DNA from: Ga0077527 sp964533495
GTDB taxonomy: Bacteria; Pseudomonadota; Gammaproteobacteria; Burkholderiales; SG8-41
Direction: 5' to 3'
DNA length: 64,000 nucleotides
Assembly (NCBI GenBank): GCA_964533495.1
Contig: CAZHJU010000005.1
Location: forward strand, 1-64,000
Under the pieces are notes generated by a model. That model was not told where the DNA came from. It ran no database searches and saw nothing but the letters and a program-made list of their open reading frames with translations. A program made the translations under genes and the position numbers. Below are positions 32,743 through 42,823 of the stretch, one piece after another. Each line of letters starts with the position of its first letter. Within the stretch, counting starts at the first letter, position 1.

Positions 32743-34278
32743 TCAGGCCGCCGATGAATTCTTTTCAGCGCCCTGCGCCGCGATCTCGCGCAGCCGGCCG
32801 CGGTCGATTTTATTGGTGCCGGCGAGCGGCAGCTGGTCGAGGAAAAACACGCGGCGCGGATGCTGGTAGGCCGGCCCGTGGGCGAGCGCGTGCTGCTTCA
32901 GTTCCTCCTCCGTGGCGGAGGCGCCGCTGCGCAGCACGACGAAGGCATAGGGCACCTGGCCCTTCAGTTCGTGATCGAACGGCAGCACGCAGGCCTGATG
33001 CACGGCGGCGTGCTTTTCGAGCATGCGCTCCACTTCGATCGGGAATATGTTCTCGCCGCCGCAGACGAACATGTCGTCGGTGCGCCCGACGAAGAAGTAG
33101 AAGCCGCCGGCGTCGCGCCGGCAGACGTCGCCGCTGTGGTACCAGCCGCCGGCCAGCCGCTTCGCGGTTTCCTGCGGCAGGTTGTGGTAGCCGGCCAGGA
33201 TGCCGGGATTGCGCAGCAGCAGTTCGCCTTCGCCGGGATGCGGTCCGCCGGCGAGCTTCGCTTCGGTGCCGGGGTAGGGCACGCCGATCGAGCCCGGCGG
33301 GCGCGGCCTGCCTTCGGGATGCGGGCCCAGCGGCACCGGGCCGCCCTCGGTGACGCCGTAGACCACCAGCGGTTCGGCGTTCGGAAAATGTCTGCGGATG
33401 TCGGCGAGCAGTTGCGGCGAGGATGGCGCGGAGCCCATCATCACCGTGCGCACGGAGGCCGTGTCGGTTTTCGCCATCAGGTCGCCGCGGGCGAGCAGCA
33501 TCGAAATCATCGTCGGCACGCCGGAAACCACCGTGCAGCGGTAACGCGCCAGCGCGGCGAGATAGCCCTCGACGCTGAATTGCGGCATCAGCACCAGCTT
33601 CGCGCCGGCGGTGAGGCCCTGCTTGATCGCGTTCAGCGCGTTCTTGTGGTACAGCGGCGCGGCGACGAGGATCACGTCCTTTTCGGTGGTGCCGCGGGTG
33701 TGCGCCAGGATCAGCCGGCTCCAGTTCTGGCCGTAATGGGTCAGCAGCACGCCCTTGGGCCTGCCGGTGGAGCCCGAGGTGTAGGGCTGTATGGCCACGC
33801 TGTCGGGCGCGGGTTCGAAGGGAGTGTGCGGGCCGGGATCGAGGAAACGCGCCCAGGCTTCGCCGTCGTCGTAGGCCACCGCCCGCGTTCCGGCCGGCAG
33901 CAGGTGCGCATAGGCGGATTCGCAGAACACCAGCTTCGCGCCGGCGTCGCCGGCGATGTAGCGCACGGTGTCCGCGGCGAGCTTGACGTTGATCGGCACC
34001 GGCACCATGCCGGCGCGCATCGCGCCGAGCAGGGTGATCACGAATTCGGCGCGGTTCAGGGAGAGGATGCCGATGCGGTCGCCGGGCTGGAGGCCGCTGC
34101 GTTCGAGTCCGCGGGCCAGCGCGTTGCAGGCGTGATCCAGCTCGCTGAAGCCGTATTCGCGCGCCGCCGCGGCGTCGCGCAGGTCGACCAGCGCGGTGCG
34201 CGCGAGTCCGGCGTGTTCGGCAAACGGCGCCCCGAGGTTGCCGGGGTAACCGCGGGGTTCGGGGCAGGGGATGGTCAT
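32743..34278 (-). CDS. AMP-dependent acyl-CoA synthetase/ligase
   Basis: A 511-residue ANL-family adenylating enzyme. The P-loop YTSGSTGRPKG, the motif VYGVTEGGPVPLG, GGWYHSGDVCRRDAGGFYFF, GRTDDMFVCGGENIFPIEVE and the C-terminal lysine in GTNKIDRGRL are all present. It activates a carboxylic acid to its CoA ester. Neighbouring thioesterase, UbiD decarboxylase and transport genes suggest a route for an aromatic or branched acid. The acid cannot be named from sequence. Confidence 0.9.
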   Translation of the reverse strand: MTIPCPEPRGYPGNLGAPFAEHAGLARTALVDLRDAAAAREYGFSELDHACNALARGLERSGLQPGDRIGILSLNRAEFVITLLGAMRAGMVPVPINVKLAADTVRYIAGDAGAKLVFCESAYAHLLPAGTRAVAYDDGEAWARFLDPGPHTPFEPAPDSVAIQPYTSGSTGRPKGVLLTHYGQNWSRLILAHTRGTTEKDVILVAAPLYHKNALNAIKQGLTAGAKLVLMPQFSVEGYLAALARYRCTVVSGVPTMISMLLARGDLMAKTDTASVRTVMMGSAPSSPQLLADIRRHFPNAEPLVVYGVTEGGPVPLGPHPEGRPRPPGSIGVPYPGTEAKLAGGPHPGEGELLLRNPGILAGYHNLPQETAKRLAGGWYHSGDVCRRDAGGFYFFVGRTDDMFVCGGENIFPIEVERMLEKHAAVHQACVLPFDHELKGQVPYAFVVLRSGASATEEELKQHALAHGPAYQHPRRVFFLDQLPLAGTNKIDRGRLREIAAQGAEKNSSAA

Positions 34279-34315
34279 GCGGGGTGGATGATGAAAGTCA
34301 AAGTCAAAAGCCTGG

Positions 34316-34418
34316 CCACAGAGGGCACAGAGGGCACAGAGTAAAAACTCGTAACGGATGATCCTCCGCCATACCCGGCGCCTTCGGGTTTTCTCTGTGA
34401 ACTCTGTGTCCTCTGTGG
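34316..34418. repeat. Inverted repeat of the CCACAGAGG...CACAGAG type
   Basis: The left arm CCACAGAGGGCACAGAGGGC-ACAGAG (34316-34341) and the right arm (34392-34418, ending CTCTGTGTCCTCTGTGG) are long reverse complements spaced by about 50 bases. Short internal CACAGAGGG units repeat. This is a known style of interspersed repeat in proteobacterial genomes and here separates the ligase start from the stop of the oxidoreductase gene. Confidence 0.7.
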
Positions 34419-34435
34419 CTAAGGGTTTACAGGTG

Positions 34436-35440
34436 TTAAGGCGTGATCACCACTTTGCCAAACACCTCGCGGTCTTCGATCAGCTTGAGGCCCTTGGCCG
34501 CGTCCTGCAGCGGCAGCACTTCGTCGACGACCGGCTTCATCTTGCCCTGCTGGATCAGGTCCATCAGCGCCTTCAGGTTCTCGTCGTAGAAGCTGTTCGA
34601 GCCGATGATCTGCAGCTCGAAGCTCCAGACGTAGCGCAGGTCTTCCTTCGGATCGTAGCCGGCGGTCGCGCCGCAGACCAGGATCTTGCCGCCGCGCTTG
34701 ACGCATTTCAGCGTCGGTGCCCAGGTGTCGCCGCCGGTGAAGTTGATGACCACGTCGACGCCGCCCTCGTAGTTGCGGCGCTGCGGCTTGCCGAATTTCT
34801 CGATGGCCCACTTCGAGAAGTCGGTGGTCTTGTAGTTGATCACGTGATCCGCGCCGAGGTCCTTCAGGCGCTGGATCTTGTCCTCGCTCGAGGCGCAGGC
34901 GATGACTTCCGCGCCGAGCATCTTGGCGAGCAGCACGCAGCCCGTGCCCACGCCGCCGCTGGCGCCCAGCACCAGCACCCTGTCGCCCTTCCTGATCGTG
35001 TTGTGGGTGACGATCATGCGGTGCGCGGTGCCGTAGGCGACCGGCAGCGAGGCGGCCTGCTCGAAGCTGACGCTGTCGGGCATCTTGATCAGCTGGTCGG
35101 CGGCGACGAGGCATTTCTCGGCCAGGCCGCCGTGCATCATTTCGCCCATCAGGCCCTTTTTCTTGTTCAGCGGGTTGACCAGCACGCGGTCGCCGGCTTT
35201 CCAGCCCGACACGCCGGCGCCGACCTCGAGGATTTCGCCGGCGAGGTCGAGTCCGATGATCATCGGGAAGGGCACCTTGATGCCGGGCATGCCGCGCACC
35301 GTGAACACGTCGTGGTAGTTGAACGAGGTCGCCCGGACCCGGATCACCACGTGGCCTTCGCAGACCGCCGGATCGGGAAAGTCGGCCACGTATTTCAGTT
35401 TGTCCAGACCGCCGTGTTCCCGCAGTACGACTGCTTTCAT
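34436..35440 (-). CDS. Medium-chain dehydrogenase/reductase (quinone oxidoreductase-like)
   Basis: A 334-residue MDR protein. The N-terminal GroES-like domain has TSFNYHDVFTVRGMPGIKVP, where alcohol dehydrogenases would have the catalytic Cys, so it belongs to the zinc-poor quinone-oxidoreductase/crotonyl-CoA-reductase side of the family. The Rossmann domain shows GDRVLVLGASGGVGTGCVLL. It reduces enones or enoyl-CoA with NADPH in family members. It is the most upstream gene of the minus-strand catabolic cluster and is divergent from the MFS block at 35728. Confidence 0.88.
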   Translation of the reverse strand: MKAVVLREHGGLDKLKYVADFPDPAVCEGHVVIRVRATSFNYHDVFTVRGMPGIKVPFPMIIGLDLAGEILEVGAGVSGWKAGDRVLVNPLNKKKGLMGEMMHGGLAEKCLVAADQLIKMPDSVSFEQAASLPVAYGTAHRMIVTHNTIRKGDRVLVLGASGGVGTGCVLLAKMLGAEVIACASSEDKIQRLKDLGADHVINYKTTDFSKWAIEKFGKPQRRNYEGGVDVVINFTGGDTWAPTLKCVKRGGKILVCGATAGYDPKEDLRYVWSFELQIIGSNSFYDENLKALMDLIQQGKMKPVVDEVLPLQDAAKGLKLIEDREVFGKVVITP

Positions 35441-35727
35441 TGCTATTTCTCCGTTGGGTGATGATGGTGGAACGGTGGCGGCCCGCCTGCGCCGCCGCCG
35501 TCATTATGAACCCTGTGCCCGCCGTCTGTCGCGTCAGCCCGGCGCGCGGTTGACGCCGGTGGCGGCTTTTGCCGCGTTGATGCCGCGGGCATGCATGGGA
35601 GGTTGCGACACCGGTGTCCCGCGCGGCGCGCAGACCGCATCGTGAGCGCGCGGCTTGCGCCATTGCGGCGCAGTCCACACAATTGCAGTGTGTTTTTCCG
35701 GCGACTTTCCCTCTGCAGAGCGTTTCC

Positions 35728-36936
35728 GTGACCGGCGCAGCCACGATGCCCGGTCCGTGGACGGTCGTCGCCGTCGCGACCTTCGCGCAGATGGTGGTCG
35801 CGATGTCGAACATCCTGCTGCCGACGATCGCCCCCAAGCTGGCGGAGGCGCTGGGCGTGAGCCCGATCCTGATCGGTTACCAGGTCAGCCTGACTTTCGG
35901 CGTGGCGACGCTGTCGACGATGCTCGGCGGCAAGGCGGTGCTGCGCTACGGCGCGGCGCGCACCACCCAGCTGGCGGTGCTGTGCTGCGGCGCCGGCCTC
36001 GTGCTGTTCGCGTTTCCGTCGATCGCGGCCATCGCGCTTGGTTCCGCGCTGGTCGGCACCGGCATGGGCCTGATCAATCCGGCGGCGGCGCACCTGCTGG
36101 TGGCCTACACGCCGCCGCAGCGGCGCAACATCATGTTCTCGATCAAGCAGACCGGCGTGCCGGTCGGCGGCGTGATCACCGCGCTGACGGCGCCGGCCAT
36201 CACCGTGCATTTCGGGTTTCGCTGGTCGCTGCTGATGGTCGGCGTGATGATCCTGGCGCTGGTGCTGGCGATGCAGCGCTACCGCCCGGCCTGGGACGCC
36301 GACCGCGGCGGGAAACCCCACGGGAGCGGAGCGGCCTTCGGCGGCGTGCCGCTGGTCTGGGGACAGGCCGACCTGCGCTGGATTTCGCTGACGGCGATGA
36401 TCTTTTCGGCCATCCAGCGCGTGGTGCTGAGTTTCACCGTGATCTACCTGGTGGCCGAGGGGCGTTTCGGCCTGGTCGAGGCCGGGGTCATGCTGTCGGT
36501 GGTGCAGGTCGGCGGCTCGGCCTCGCGCATCTGCTGGGGCTGGCTGGCCGACCGGCTCGGCAGCAGCCTGCAGGTGCTGATGATCATCTGCGGCATCACC
36601 GCCACCTCGACCCTGGTGCTGGCGCTGTTCGATCCGGAGTGGAACAGGTTTCTGGTCTACGTCCTGTTTTTCGTGATCGGCACGGCCGCGGTGGGCTGGA
36701 ACGGGGTGTTCCATGCGGAGGCCGCGCGGCTCAGCCCCCCGGGCATGGCCAGCGTGGTGGCGGCGGGCACCACCTTTTTCGTGTTCGCCGGCGTCCTGAT
36801 CGGCCCCGCGGCCTTCGCCGCGGCCCACGGCGGCATCGGCAGCTACAGCCGCACCTTCCTGCTGGTGACGGTTTTCGCGGTGGTCGCCTTCGGCCTGCTG
36901 CTGATGGCGCAACGCGCCGCGCGCAGGAGCCGATGA
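35728..36936 (+). CDS. MFS transporter, first of three tandem paralogues
   Basis: About 402 residues with 12 hydrophobic segments. Starts are GTG 35728 or ATG 35746; neither has a strong ribosome site. The subfamily motif RRNIMFSIKQTGVPVGG is present, followed by VHFGFRWSLLMVGVMILALV. The C-half has WGWLADRLGSSL and VGWNGVFHAEAARLSPPG. The stop overlaps the next MFS start (ATGA). The gene is divergent from the catabolic cluster. Three adjacent copies suggest transport of related compounds or a multi-subunit arrangement. Confidence 0.88.
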   Translation: MTGAATMPGPWTVVAVATFAQMVVAMSNILLPTIAPKLAEALGVSPILIGYQVSLTFGVATLSTMLGGKAVLRYGAARTTQLAVLCCGAGLVLFAFPSIAAIALGSALVGTGMGLINPAAAHLLVAYTPPQRRNIMFSIKQTGVPVGGVITALTAPAITVHFGFRWSLLMVGVMILALVLAMQRYRPAWDADRGGKPHGSGAAFGGVPLVWGQADLRWISLTAMIFSAIQRVVLSFTVIYLVAEGRFGLVEAGVMLSVVQVGGSASRICWGWLADRLGSSLQVLMIICGITATSTLVLALFDPEWNRFLVYVLFFVIGTAAVGWNGVFHAEAARLSPPGMASVVAAGTTFFVFAGVLIGPAAFAAAHGGIGSYSRTFLLVTVFAVVAFGLLLMAQRAARRSR

Positions 36937-38132
36937 TCGCGGCGGCGCCTTCCATCGTCGTGGTGGTGCTGGCGGCCACCGCGGCGCAGATCGCCTCGGC
37001 GATGGGCATCGCGATCTTCCCGGTGCTGGCGCCGCAGCTCGCGCGCATGCTCGACGTCGACGCCTCGGCGGTGGGTTACCTGATGAGCATCCTGTTCGGC
37101 GCGGCGATGCTCGCCTCGGGCGCCGTCGGCACGGTGGTGCTGCGCTGGGGCGCCTGCCGCGCGATGCAGTGGTCGTTGTGGATCTGCGCGGCGGGCATGG
37201 TCGCCGGACTGGCCGGAGAATTGTGGCTGATGCCGGTGGCGGCGGTGTGCAGCGGCATCAGCACGGCGCTGGCTGCCGCGGGCGCGGCGCACCTGCTGTA
37301 CCGTTTCGGGCCGCCGCAGCGCCGCAACCTGATCTTTTCGATCAAGCAGACCGGCGTGCCGTTGGGCTGGGCGGCGATGGCGCTGGTGGCGCCGGTGCTG
37401 GCCGTGGCCTTCAGTTGGCGGGTGCCGATGCTCGCGGTGCTGGCGTATTCGGTGGCGGGCGCGCTGCTACTGGAACGCTGGCGCCGCCACTGGGACGACG
37501 ACCGCGATCCGGGCGCCGCGTCGCGCACCAACCTGCTCACGGGCGTCGGCGTGTTGTGGCGCTATCCGGTGCTGCGTTACCTGGCGATGGCGGGATTTTT
37601 CTTCTCCTTCGTGCAGCTGTGTCTCGGCACCTTCACGGTGAACCTGCTGGTGCAGGAAGCCGGATACGGCCTCGTCGCCGCCGGCGCGATGCTGTCGCTG
37701 GTGCAGGTGTCCGGCATGGCCGGCCGGCTGGCCTTCGGCTGGATCGCCGACCGCAGCGGCAGGGCGATCGCGGTGCTGGTGCTGACCAGCCTGGCCGCCG
37801 CGCTGGGCTGCGTGGCCAGCCTGCTGATCGCGAACCGGCCGCCGGTGGCGGCGCTGGCGGTGTTCTACGCATTGTTCGGCATCGTGGCCTACGGCTGGAA
37901 CGGCGTGATGCACGCGCAGATCGCGCGGCTCAGTCCCGACGGCATGGTCAGCGTGGCGACCGGCGGCCTGATGATCTGGGTGTTCGGCGGCATCCTCGCC
38001 GGCCCCGCGCTGTTCGCCGCGGCCTACCGCGGCATCGGCAGCTACACCAGCACCTTCGTGCTGCTCGCCGCGGCGGCGCTGGCCAGCGCCGCGCTGGCGG
38101 CCATCGCCGCGCGCGCGGAGCGCAGGACATGA
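36933..38132 (+). CDS. MFS transporter, second tandem paralogue
   Basis: A 399-residue facilitator starting MIAAAPSIVVVVLAATAAQI. It carries RRNLIFSIKQTGVPLGW and YGWNGVMHAQIARLSPDGMV, aligned with the copies before and after. GAGC precedes the ATG, which overlaps the upstream stop by four bases; its own stop likewise overlaps the next start (ATGA). The gene is intact. Substrate unknown. Confidence 0.9.
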   Translation: MIAAAPSIVVVVLAATAAQIASAMGIAIFPVLAPQLARMLDVDASAVGYLMSILFGAAMLASGAVGTVVLRWGACRAMQWSLWICAAGMVAGLAGELWLMPVAAVCSGISTALAAAGAAHLLYRFGPPQRRNLIFSIKQTGVPLGWAAMALVAPVLAVAFSWRVPMLAVLAYSVAGALLLERWRRHWDDDRDPGAASRTNLLTGVGVLWRYPVLRYLAMAGFFFSFVQLCLGTFTVNLLVQEAGYGLVAAGAMLSLVQVSGMAGRLAFGWIADRSGRAIAVLVLTSLAAALGCVASLLIANRPPVAALAVFYALFGIVAYGWNGVMHAQIARLSPDGMVSVATGGLMIWVFGGILAGPALFAAAYRGIGSYTSTFVLLAAAALASAALAAIAARAERRT

Positions 38133-39355
38133 CGGCATCCCTGCCCGTGCCGGCGGGCCGCGTTGCCGCGGTGGTCGCGGCCACCACCGCGGCGCAGGTC
38201 GCGGGCGCGATGGGCGCGGCGGTGTTTCCGGTGATCGCGCCGGAGCTGGCGCGCGCGCTGGACATCGAGGCTGCGCTGATCGGTTACCAGATGAGCGTGA
38301 TCTACGGCGCGGCGATGCTCGGCTCGATGCTGTTCACCTGGATGGTGGCGCGTTACGGCGGCTGCCGCACGACCCAGATCGGCATGGCCGGCACCATCGC
38401 CGGCATGGCGGTCGCGCTGCACGGCAGCGTCCCCGCGCTGGTTCTTGCGTCGATCCTGATTGGCGTCGCGATGAGCATCAACCTGCCGGCCGCCGCGCAC
38501 CTGCTGTTCCGCTACAGCCCGCCGCAGCGCCGCAATTTCATTTTTTCGCTGAAGCAGACCGGCGTGCCGCTGGCCTGGGCGCTGATGGCGTTGATCGCGC
38601 CGGCGGTCGCGCTGGCCTTTGGCTGGCGCTGGGCGCTGGCACTGGTGCTGGTTTCGGCGCTGGCGACGCTGCTGGCGATGCAGCCGGCGCGCCGTGCCTG
38701 GGACGATGACCGCCGTCCCGACCTGCCGGTGCAGGCGCGGGTGTTCGACGGCCTGCGGCTGGTGTGGCGCATGCCCGCGCTGCGCTGGCTGGGAGTGACC
38801 GCGTTCTGCCTGGCCTTCATCCAGTTGTGCGTGAGCACCTTCACCGTGGTGATGCTGGTGGAGGAGGCGGGCTACACGCTGGTCGGCGCCGGGCTGATGC
38901 TGTCGATGGCGCAGATTTTCGGCGTGCTCGGGCGCATCGGCTGGGGCTGGCTGGCCGACCGCAGCGGCGACTGCCTGGCGATGCTGCAGTACCTGACCGC
39001 CGGTTCAGTCGTCTGCTGCGGCGCCGTGTTCTTCCTGCGGCCGGATTGGCCGGCGGCGCTGGCCGGCCTGCTGTTCGCGGCGCTGGGCGCGACCGCGATC
39101 GGCTGGAACGGGCTGTACACCGCCGAGGTCGCGCGGCGCAGCCCGCAGGGACAGGTCAGCGTCGCCACCGGCGGCGCGATGGTGTGGAACTTCGCCGGCA
39201 TTCTCACCGGACCGACGGCGTTCACCCTGGTCTACGGGCTGACCGGCAGCTATTCCGCCACTTTCGGCATGGTCACCGTGGTCGCGCTGCTGACGCTGGC
39301 GGCGCTGCATGCCGGACGGCGCGCGCTGCGCGGGGAGGGACACGCGCATGGATGA
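38129..39355 (+). CDS. MFS transporter, third tandem paralogue
   Basis: A 408-residue facilitator starting MTASLPVPAGRVAAVVAATT. It has RRNFIFSLKQTGVPLAW, VALAFGWRWALALVLV and IGWNGLYTAEVARRSPQGQV. The GGAGCGCAGGAC region before ATG 38129 supplies a ribosome site and overlaps the previous gene. The 3' end overlaps the first TauE/SafE gene by eight bases, so all five permeases form one coupled run. Confidence 0.9.
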   Translation: MTASLPVPAGRVAAVVAATTAAQVAGAMGAAVFPVIAPELARALDIEAALIGYQMSVIYGAAMLGSMLFTWMVARYGGCRTTQIGMAGTIAGMAVALHGSVPALVLASILIGVAMSINLPAAAHLLFRYSPPQRRNFIFSLKQTGVPLAWALMALIAPAVALAFGWRWALALVLVSALATLLAMQPARRAWDDDRRPDLPVQARVFDGLRLVWRMPALRWLGVTAFCLAFIQLCVSTFTVVMLVEEAGYTLVGAGLMLSMAQIFGVLGRIGWGWLADRSGDCLAMLQYLTAGSVVCCGAVFFLRPDWPAALAGLLFAALGATAIGWNGLYTAEVARRSPQGQVSVATGGAMVWNFAGILTGPTAFTLVYGLTGSYSATFGMVTVVALLTLAALHAGRRALRGEGHAHG

Positions 39356-40094
39356 ACTGTCGTTGTGGCAGATGCTGTTTTGCTCGATGGTGGTGACGGT
39401 CGCCTTTGCCGTGCGCGGCGGCGCCGGTTTCGGCGGCGGCGCGGTGGCGGTGCCGCTGCTGGCGCTGGTGTTCCCGGTGCAGGTGACGGTGCCGGTGGTG
39501 ACGGTGCTCAACATGCTGTCCTCGGTGGGGCAGGGCGTGACCGGCTGGCGCGACATCGTGTGGCGCGAGATCTGGCGCATCCTTCCCGGCAGCCTGCTTG
39601 GCGTGTTTTTCGGCCTTTACCTTCTGAGCGCGATCGATCCGCAGCCGCTGGCGCGGGCGCTGGGCGTGTTCGTGGTGCTCTACGCGCTGTACGTGATGGT
39701 GTTCGCCGGCCGCACGCCGGTGGTCCCGCCGCGCTGGCTGCTGCCGGTGGCGGGCGCGACCAGCTTCGTCGCCGGGATCGTCGGCGCGGTGTTCGGCGGG
39801 GCGGCGGGACCGCTGTACGTGATCTATCTGAACACGGCCCGTCTCGGCAAGGACGCGTTCCGGATGACCATCACCACGGTGATGCTGTTCCAGGGGCTGA
39901 CGCGCGTCGCCGGTTACGCCTCGCTCGGCCTCTATGACCGCAATGCGCTGTTGCTGCTGGCGGCGGCATTGCCGACGATGATCCTCGGGTCCTGGCTGGG
40001 CGCGCGACTGGTGCGGCGTTTCGATCCGCTGCGGTTCCATCGCGCGGTCGGCGTGGTGCTGCTGGCCAGCGGCACCGCGCTGGCGCTGAAGTAG
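39348..40094 (+). CDS. TauE/SafE-family membrane transporter (first copy)
   Basis: A 248-residue membrane protein. The first repeat has VRGGAGFGGGAVAVPLLALV, the typical TauE/SafE start, and the second has VAGIVGAVFGGAAGPLYVIY. GGGGAGGGA at about 39331-39339 fixes ATG 39348. Family members export or import sulfite, sulfoacetate, or other organosulfur anions. It overlaps the MFS gene before it and is followed after 11 bp by a paralogue. Confidence 0.88.
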   Translation: MDELSLWQMLFCSMVVTVAFAVRGGAGFGGGAVAVPLLALVFPVQVTVPVVTVLNMLSSVGQGVTGWRDIVWREIWRILPGSLLGVFFGLYLLSAIDPQPLARALGVFVVLYALYVMVFAGRTPVVPPRWLLPVAGATSFVAGIVGAVFGGAAGPLYVIYLNTARLGKDAFRMTITTVMLFQGLTRVAGYASLGLYDRNALLLLAAALPTMILGSWLGARLVRRFDPLRFHRAVGVVLLASGTALALK

Positions 40095-40105
40095 GACGCG
40101 CGCCG

Positions 40106-40849
40106 GTGCCGGGCCTCGATGCCTTCCAACTGGCGTGGATCGCCGGCTCGGTTTTCGCCGCCTTCGTCGTGCGCGGCATGTCGGGCTTCGGCGCCGGCAT
40201 GATCGCGGTGCCGCTGCTGGCCTTCGTCATTCCCGTGCAGCTGGCGGTGCCGCTGTGCAGTCTGCTGGTGTTCGTGCTGTTCGTGATCCTGGTGATCCGC
40301 GACCGTCGCGAAATCGTCTGGGAGGAACTGCGCCTGCTGCTGCCGCCGACCATCGTCGGGGCGGTTGCCGGATTGTGGCTGTTCGCGGTGCTCGACAACC
40401 GGATGCTGGTGCTGATGCTCGGCAGCTTCCTGGTGCTGTATTCGGTTTACATGCTGGCGGTCAGCACGCTCGGTTTGCCGCAGTTGCGCTGTTCGCAGCG
40501 CTGGGCGCTGCCGGTGGGTTTTACCGGCGCCTTTTTCGACACCCTGTTCGGCGGGGGCGGCGGCACGCTGGTGGTGATCTACATCAACGCCCGCGGCATC
40601 GGGCGCACGGGTTTCCGCGCCACGGTGGCGGCGTTGTGGTTTGCGGAGATGGTGGCCCGCATCGGCGGTTACGCCTGGGCCGGTTTCTACGATGCGGGGA
40701 CGCTGCTGCTGTTCGTGCTGCTGCTGCCGCTGATGTGGCTGGCGACGGTGATCGGCGAAAAACTCGGTAACCGGGTCAGGGCAGAGACGTTCTCGCGGCT
40801 GCTGGCGCTGATGCTGCTGGCCAGCGGTGCCAGCCTGCTGCTGAAGTGA
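40106..40849 (+). CDS. TauE/SafE-family membrane transporter (second copy)
   Basis: A 247-residue paralogue with VVRGMSGFGAGMIAVPLLAF and VGFTGAFFDTLFGGGGGTLV at the positions of the two conserved repeats. It starts at GTG 40106, 11 bases after the previous stop. Same fold and length as the first copy, but the loop text differs, so they are diverged duplicates. Together with the MFS triplet they close the run of membrane transporters. Confidence 0.87.
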   Translation: MPGLDAFQLAWIAGSVFAAFVVRGMSGFGAGMIAVPLLAFVIPVQLAVPLCSLLVFVLFVILVIRDRREIVWEELRLLLPPTIVGAVAGLWLFAVLDNRMLVLMLGSFLVLYSVYMLAVSTLGLPQLRCSQRWALPVGFTGAFFDTLFGGGGGTLVVIYINARGIGRTGFRATVAALWFAEMVARIGGYAWAGFYDAGTLLLFVLLLPLMWLATVIGEKLGNRVRAETFSRLLALMLLASGASLLLK

Positions 40850-40892
40850 AGTGAAATGAGGGGAGAGGGGAAGGGGGGAGGCCTGCGCGTCT

Positions 40893-41033
40893 TCAGCGCA
40901 GAAAAAGCACCACGGGGAACACGGCGACGGCGAGGGCGAGTACCAGCCATTCGAGGTTGTTGCGTTTGAGCCAGCCGGTGAAATGCAGAATCAGCACGAC
41001 TATTGCAATCACATAAAACGCGTAAAACGCCAT
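40893..41033 (-). CDS. 46-residue membrane protein
   Basis: MAFYAFYVIAIVVLILHFTG and LEWLVLALAVAVFPVVLFLR form two hydrophobic helices joined by WLKRNN, a compact hairpin with the basic loop inside by the positive-inside rule. GGGGAG eight bases before ATG 41033 is a good ribosome site; an upstream start would add polar residues. No family is recognised. It is one of the small proteins that standard annotation often misses. Confidence 0.6.
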   Translation of the reverse strand: MAFYAFYVIAIVVLILHFTGWLKRNNLEWLVLALAVAVFPVVLFLR

Positions 41034-41457
41034 TTCAAACACTCCCCTGTTATTTGCCGCGAGGATAACCGAATTCAATGGCAGTCGCTATCGGTCACTA
41101 TGCGTACGAAGTTGGTGCCATGGGCCGGCATTGCGTACGGTAATTTGTCACGGTTTTCCGGAAGCGATCCGGACGGCGGCCTGATGCGCTCGCATGATGC
41201 CGGCATTGGTGTTCGTGGCGGGTGCGCCGTGGCCCGCTGCAGCAGTTGCGCGGCTCTTCAGGTGATTATTCATAAGTATTTGTTTATATTGACTTATTTT
41301 GTCATTCCTGAGGGATTTTTTCATGGAGCCGGGTCCGTGCAGTGATTTGCCGCCACTTATTCATGCGTTGCCGAAGCAGATGTTGCCAATACGCTGATTA
41401 ACAGCGCAAAATCCCCGGTCCGATTCATGTCCGGTTGCGGATTCTGCGGAGGTTCCG
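41034..41457. other. 424-bp non-coding gap before the ParA-like gene
   Basis: No convincing gene was found. The gap holds an AT-rich element at 41272-41300 (ATAAGTATTTGTTTATATTG), motif copy c, and the promoter for the small membrane protein on the minus side. GCGGAGG directly before GTG 41458 is the ribosome site of the ParA-like gene. Confidence 0.5.
41272..41300 (+). promoter_or_regulatory. AT-rich element upstream of the ParA-like gene (motif copy c)
   Basis: ATAAGTATTTGTTTATATTG followed by ACTTATTTT matches the copy at 61741 in its first 11 bases and in spacing of the later TATTGA. It lies 160 bp before the ParA-like start. Function unknown. Confidence 0.35.
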
Positions 41458-42375
<918 letters not shown>

Positions 42376-42419
42376 GGCCGGTGCCCGCGGGAGGCTGTTG
42401 TTGAATTTGTGAAATTCTT

Positions 42420-42521
42420 CCCTCATCCCCACCCTTCTGCTGCGCTCCAAGTGTTCCCTTGTCCCGGAGGGAGAAGGGCCTTAAACCCCTCTCCTTCCGG
42501 GAGAGAGGCAGGGGTGAGGGC
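42420..42521. repeat. Intergenic palindromic repeat (copy 2)
   Basis: CCTCATCCCCACCCTTCTGC ... GTGTTCCCTTGTCCCGGAGG ... CTCTCCTTCCGGGAGAGAGG ... GGTGAGGG forms nested stems. It shares the CCCTTGTCCCGGAGGGAG block with the copy at 28939-29043. It lies in the 194-bp gap between convergent genes, where it may also serve as a terminator for both. Confidence 0.7.
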
Positions 42522-42569
42522 AATGGCACGTTGATTCACAGCAAATTTTCAGATTCATAACGGCGGTCG

Positions 42570-42800
42570 CTAACGCGGTTCTTCCTGGCGGCTGATCAGC
42601 GAAATCATTCCCTCGAGATCCATGCCGTCGGCGCGGGTGTCCTGCGCCAGCGTGCTGCATTCGAGGATTTCGCAGTGACGGTAGATCTGGCGGATGCGGT
42701 TTTCGGCTTCCGCCTGGTCGCGCGCCTGCACCATCAGGTTTTCCACCACCATGCCGCCGCGGGTCCTGATGCGGAATCCGAACTTGCTCATCCCGGTCAT
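42570..42800 (-). CDS. Small conserved-looking hypothetical protein
   Basis: A 76-residue protein (73 if ATG 42791 is used) reading MSKFGFRIRTRGGMVVENLM then VQARDQAEAENRIRQIYRHC. It has a beta-beta-helix look and several charged residues, with three Cys. The gene starts 23 bp after the carbonic-anhydrase-like gene on the same strand. I do not recognise a named domain. Confidence 0.55.
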   Translation of the reverse strand: MTGMSKFGFRIRTRGGMVVENLMVQARDQAEAENRIRQIYRHCEILECSTLAQDTRADGMDLEGMISLISRQEEPR

Positions 42801-42823
42801 GGCGGCATCCGTCGCGGCGGCGG

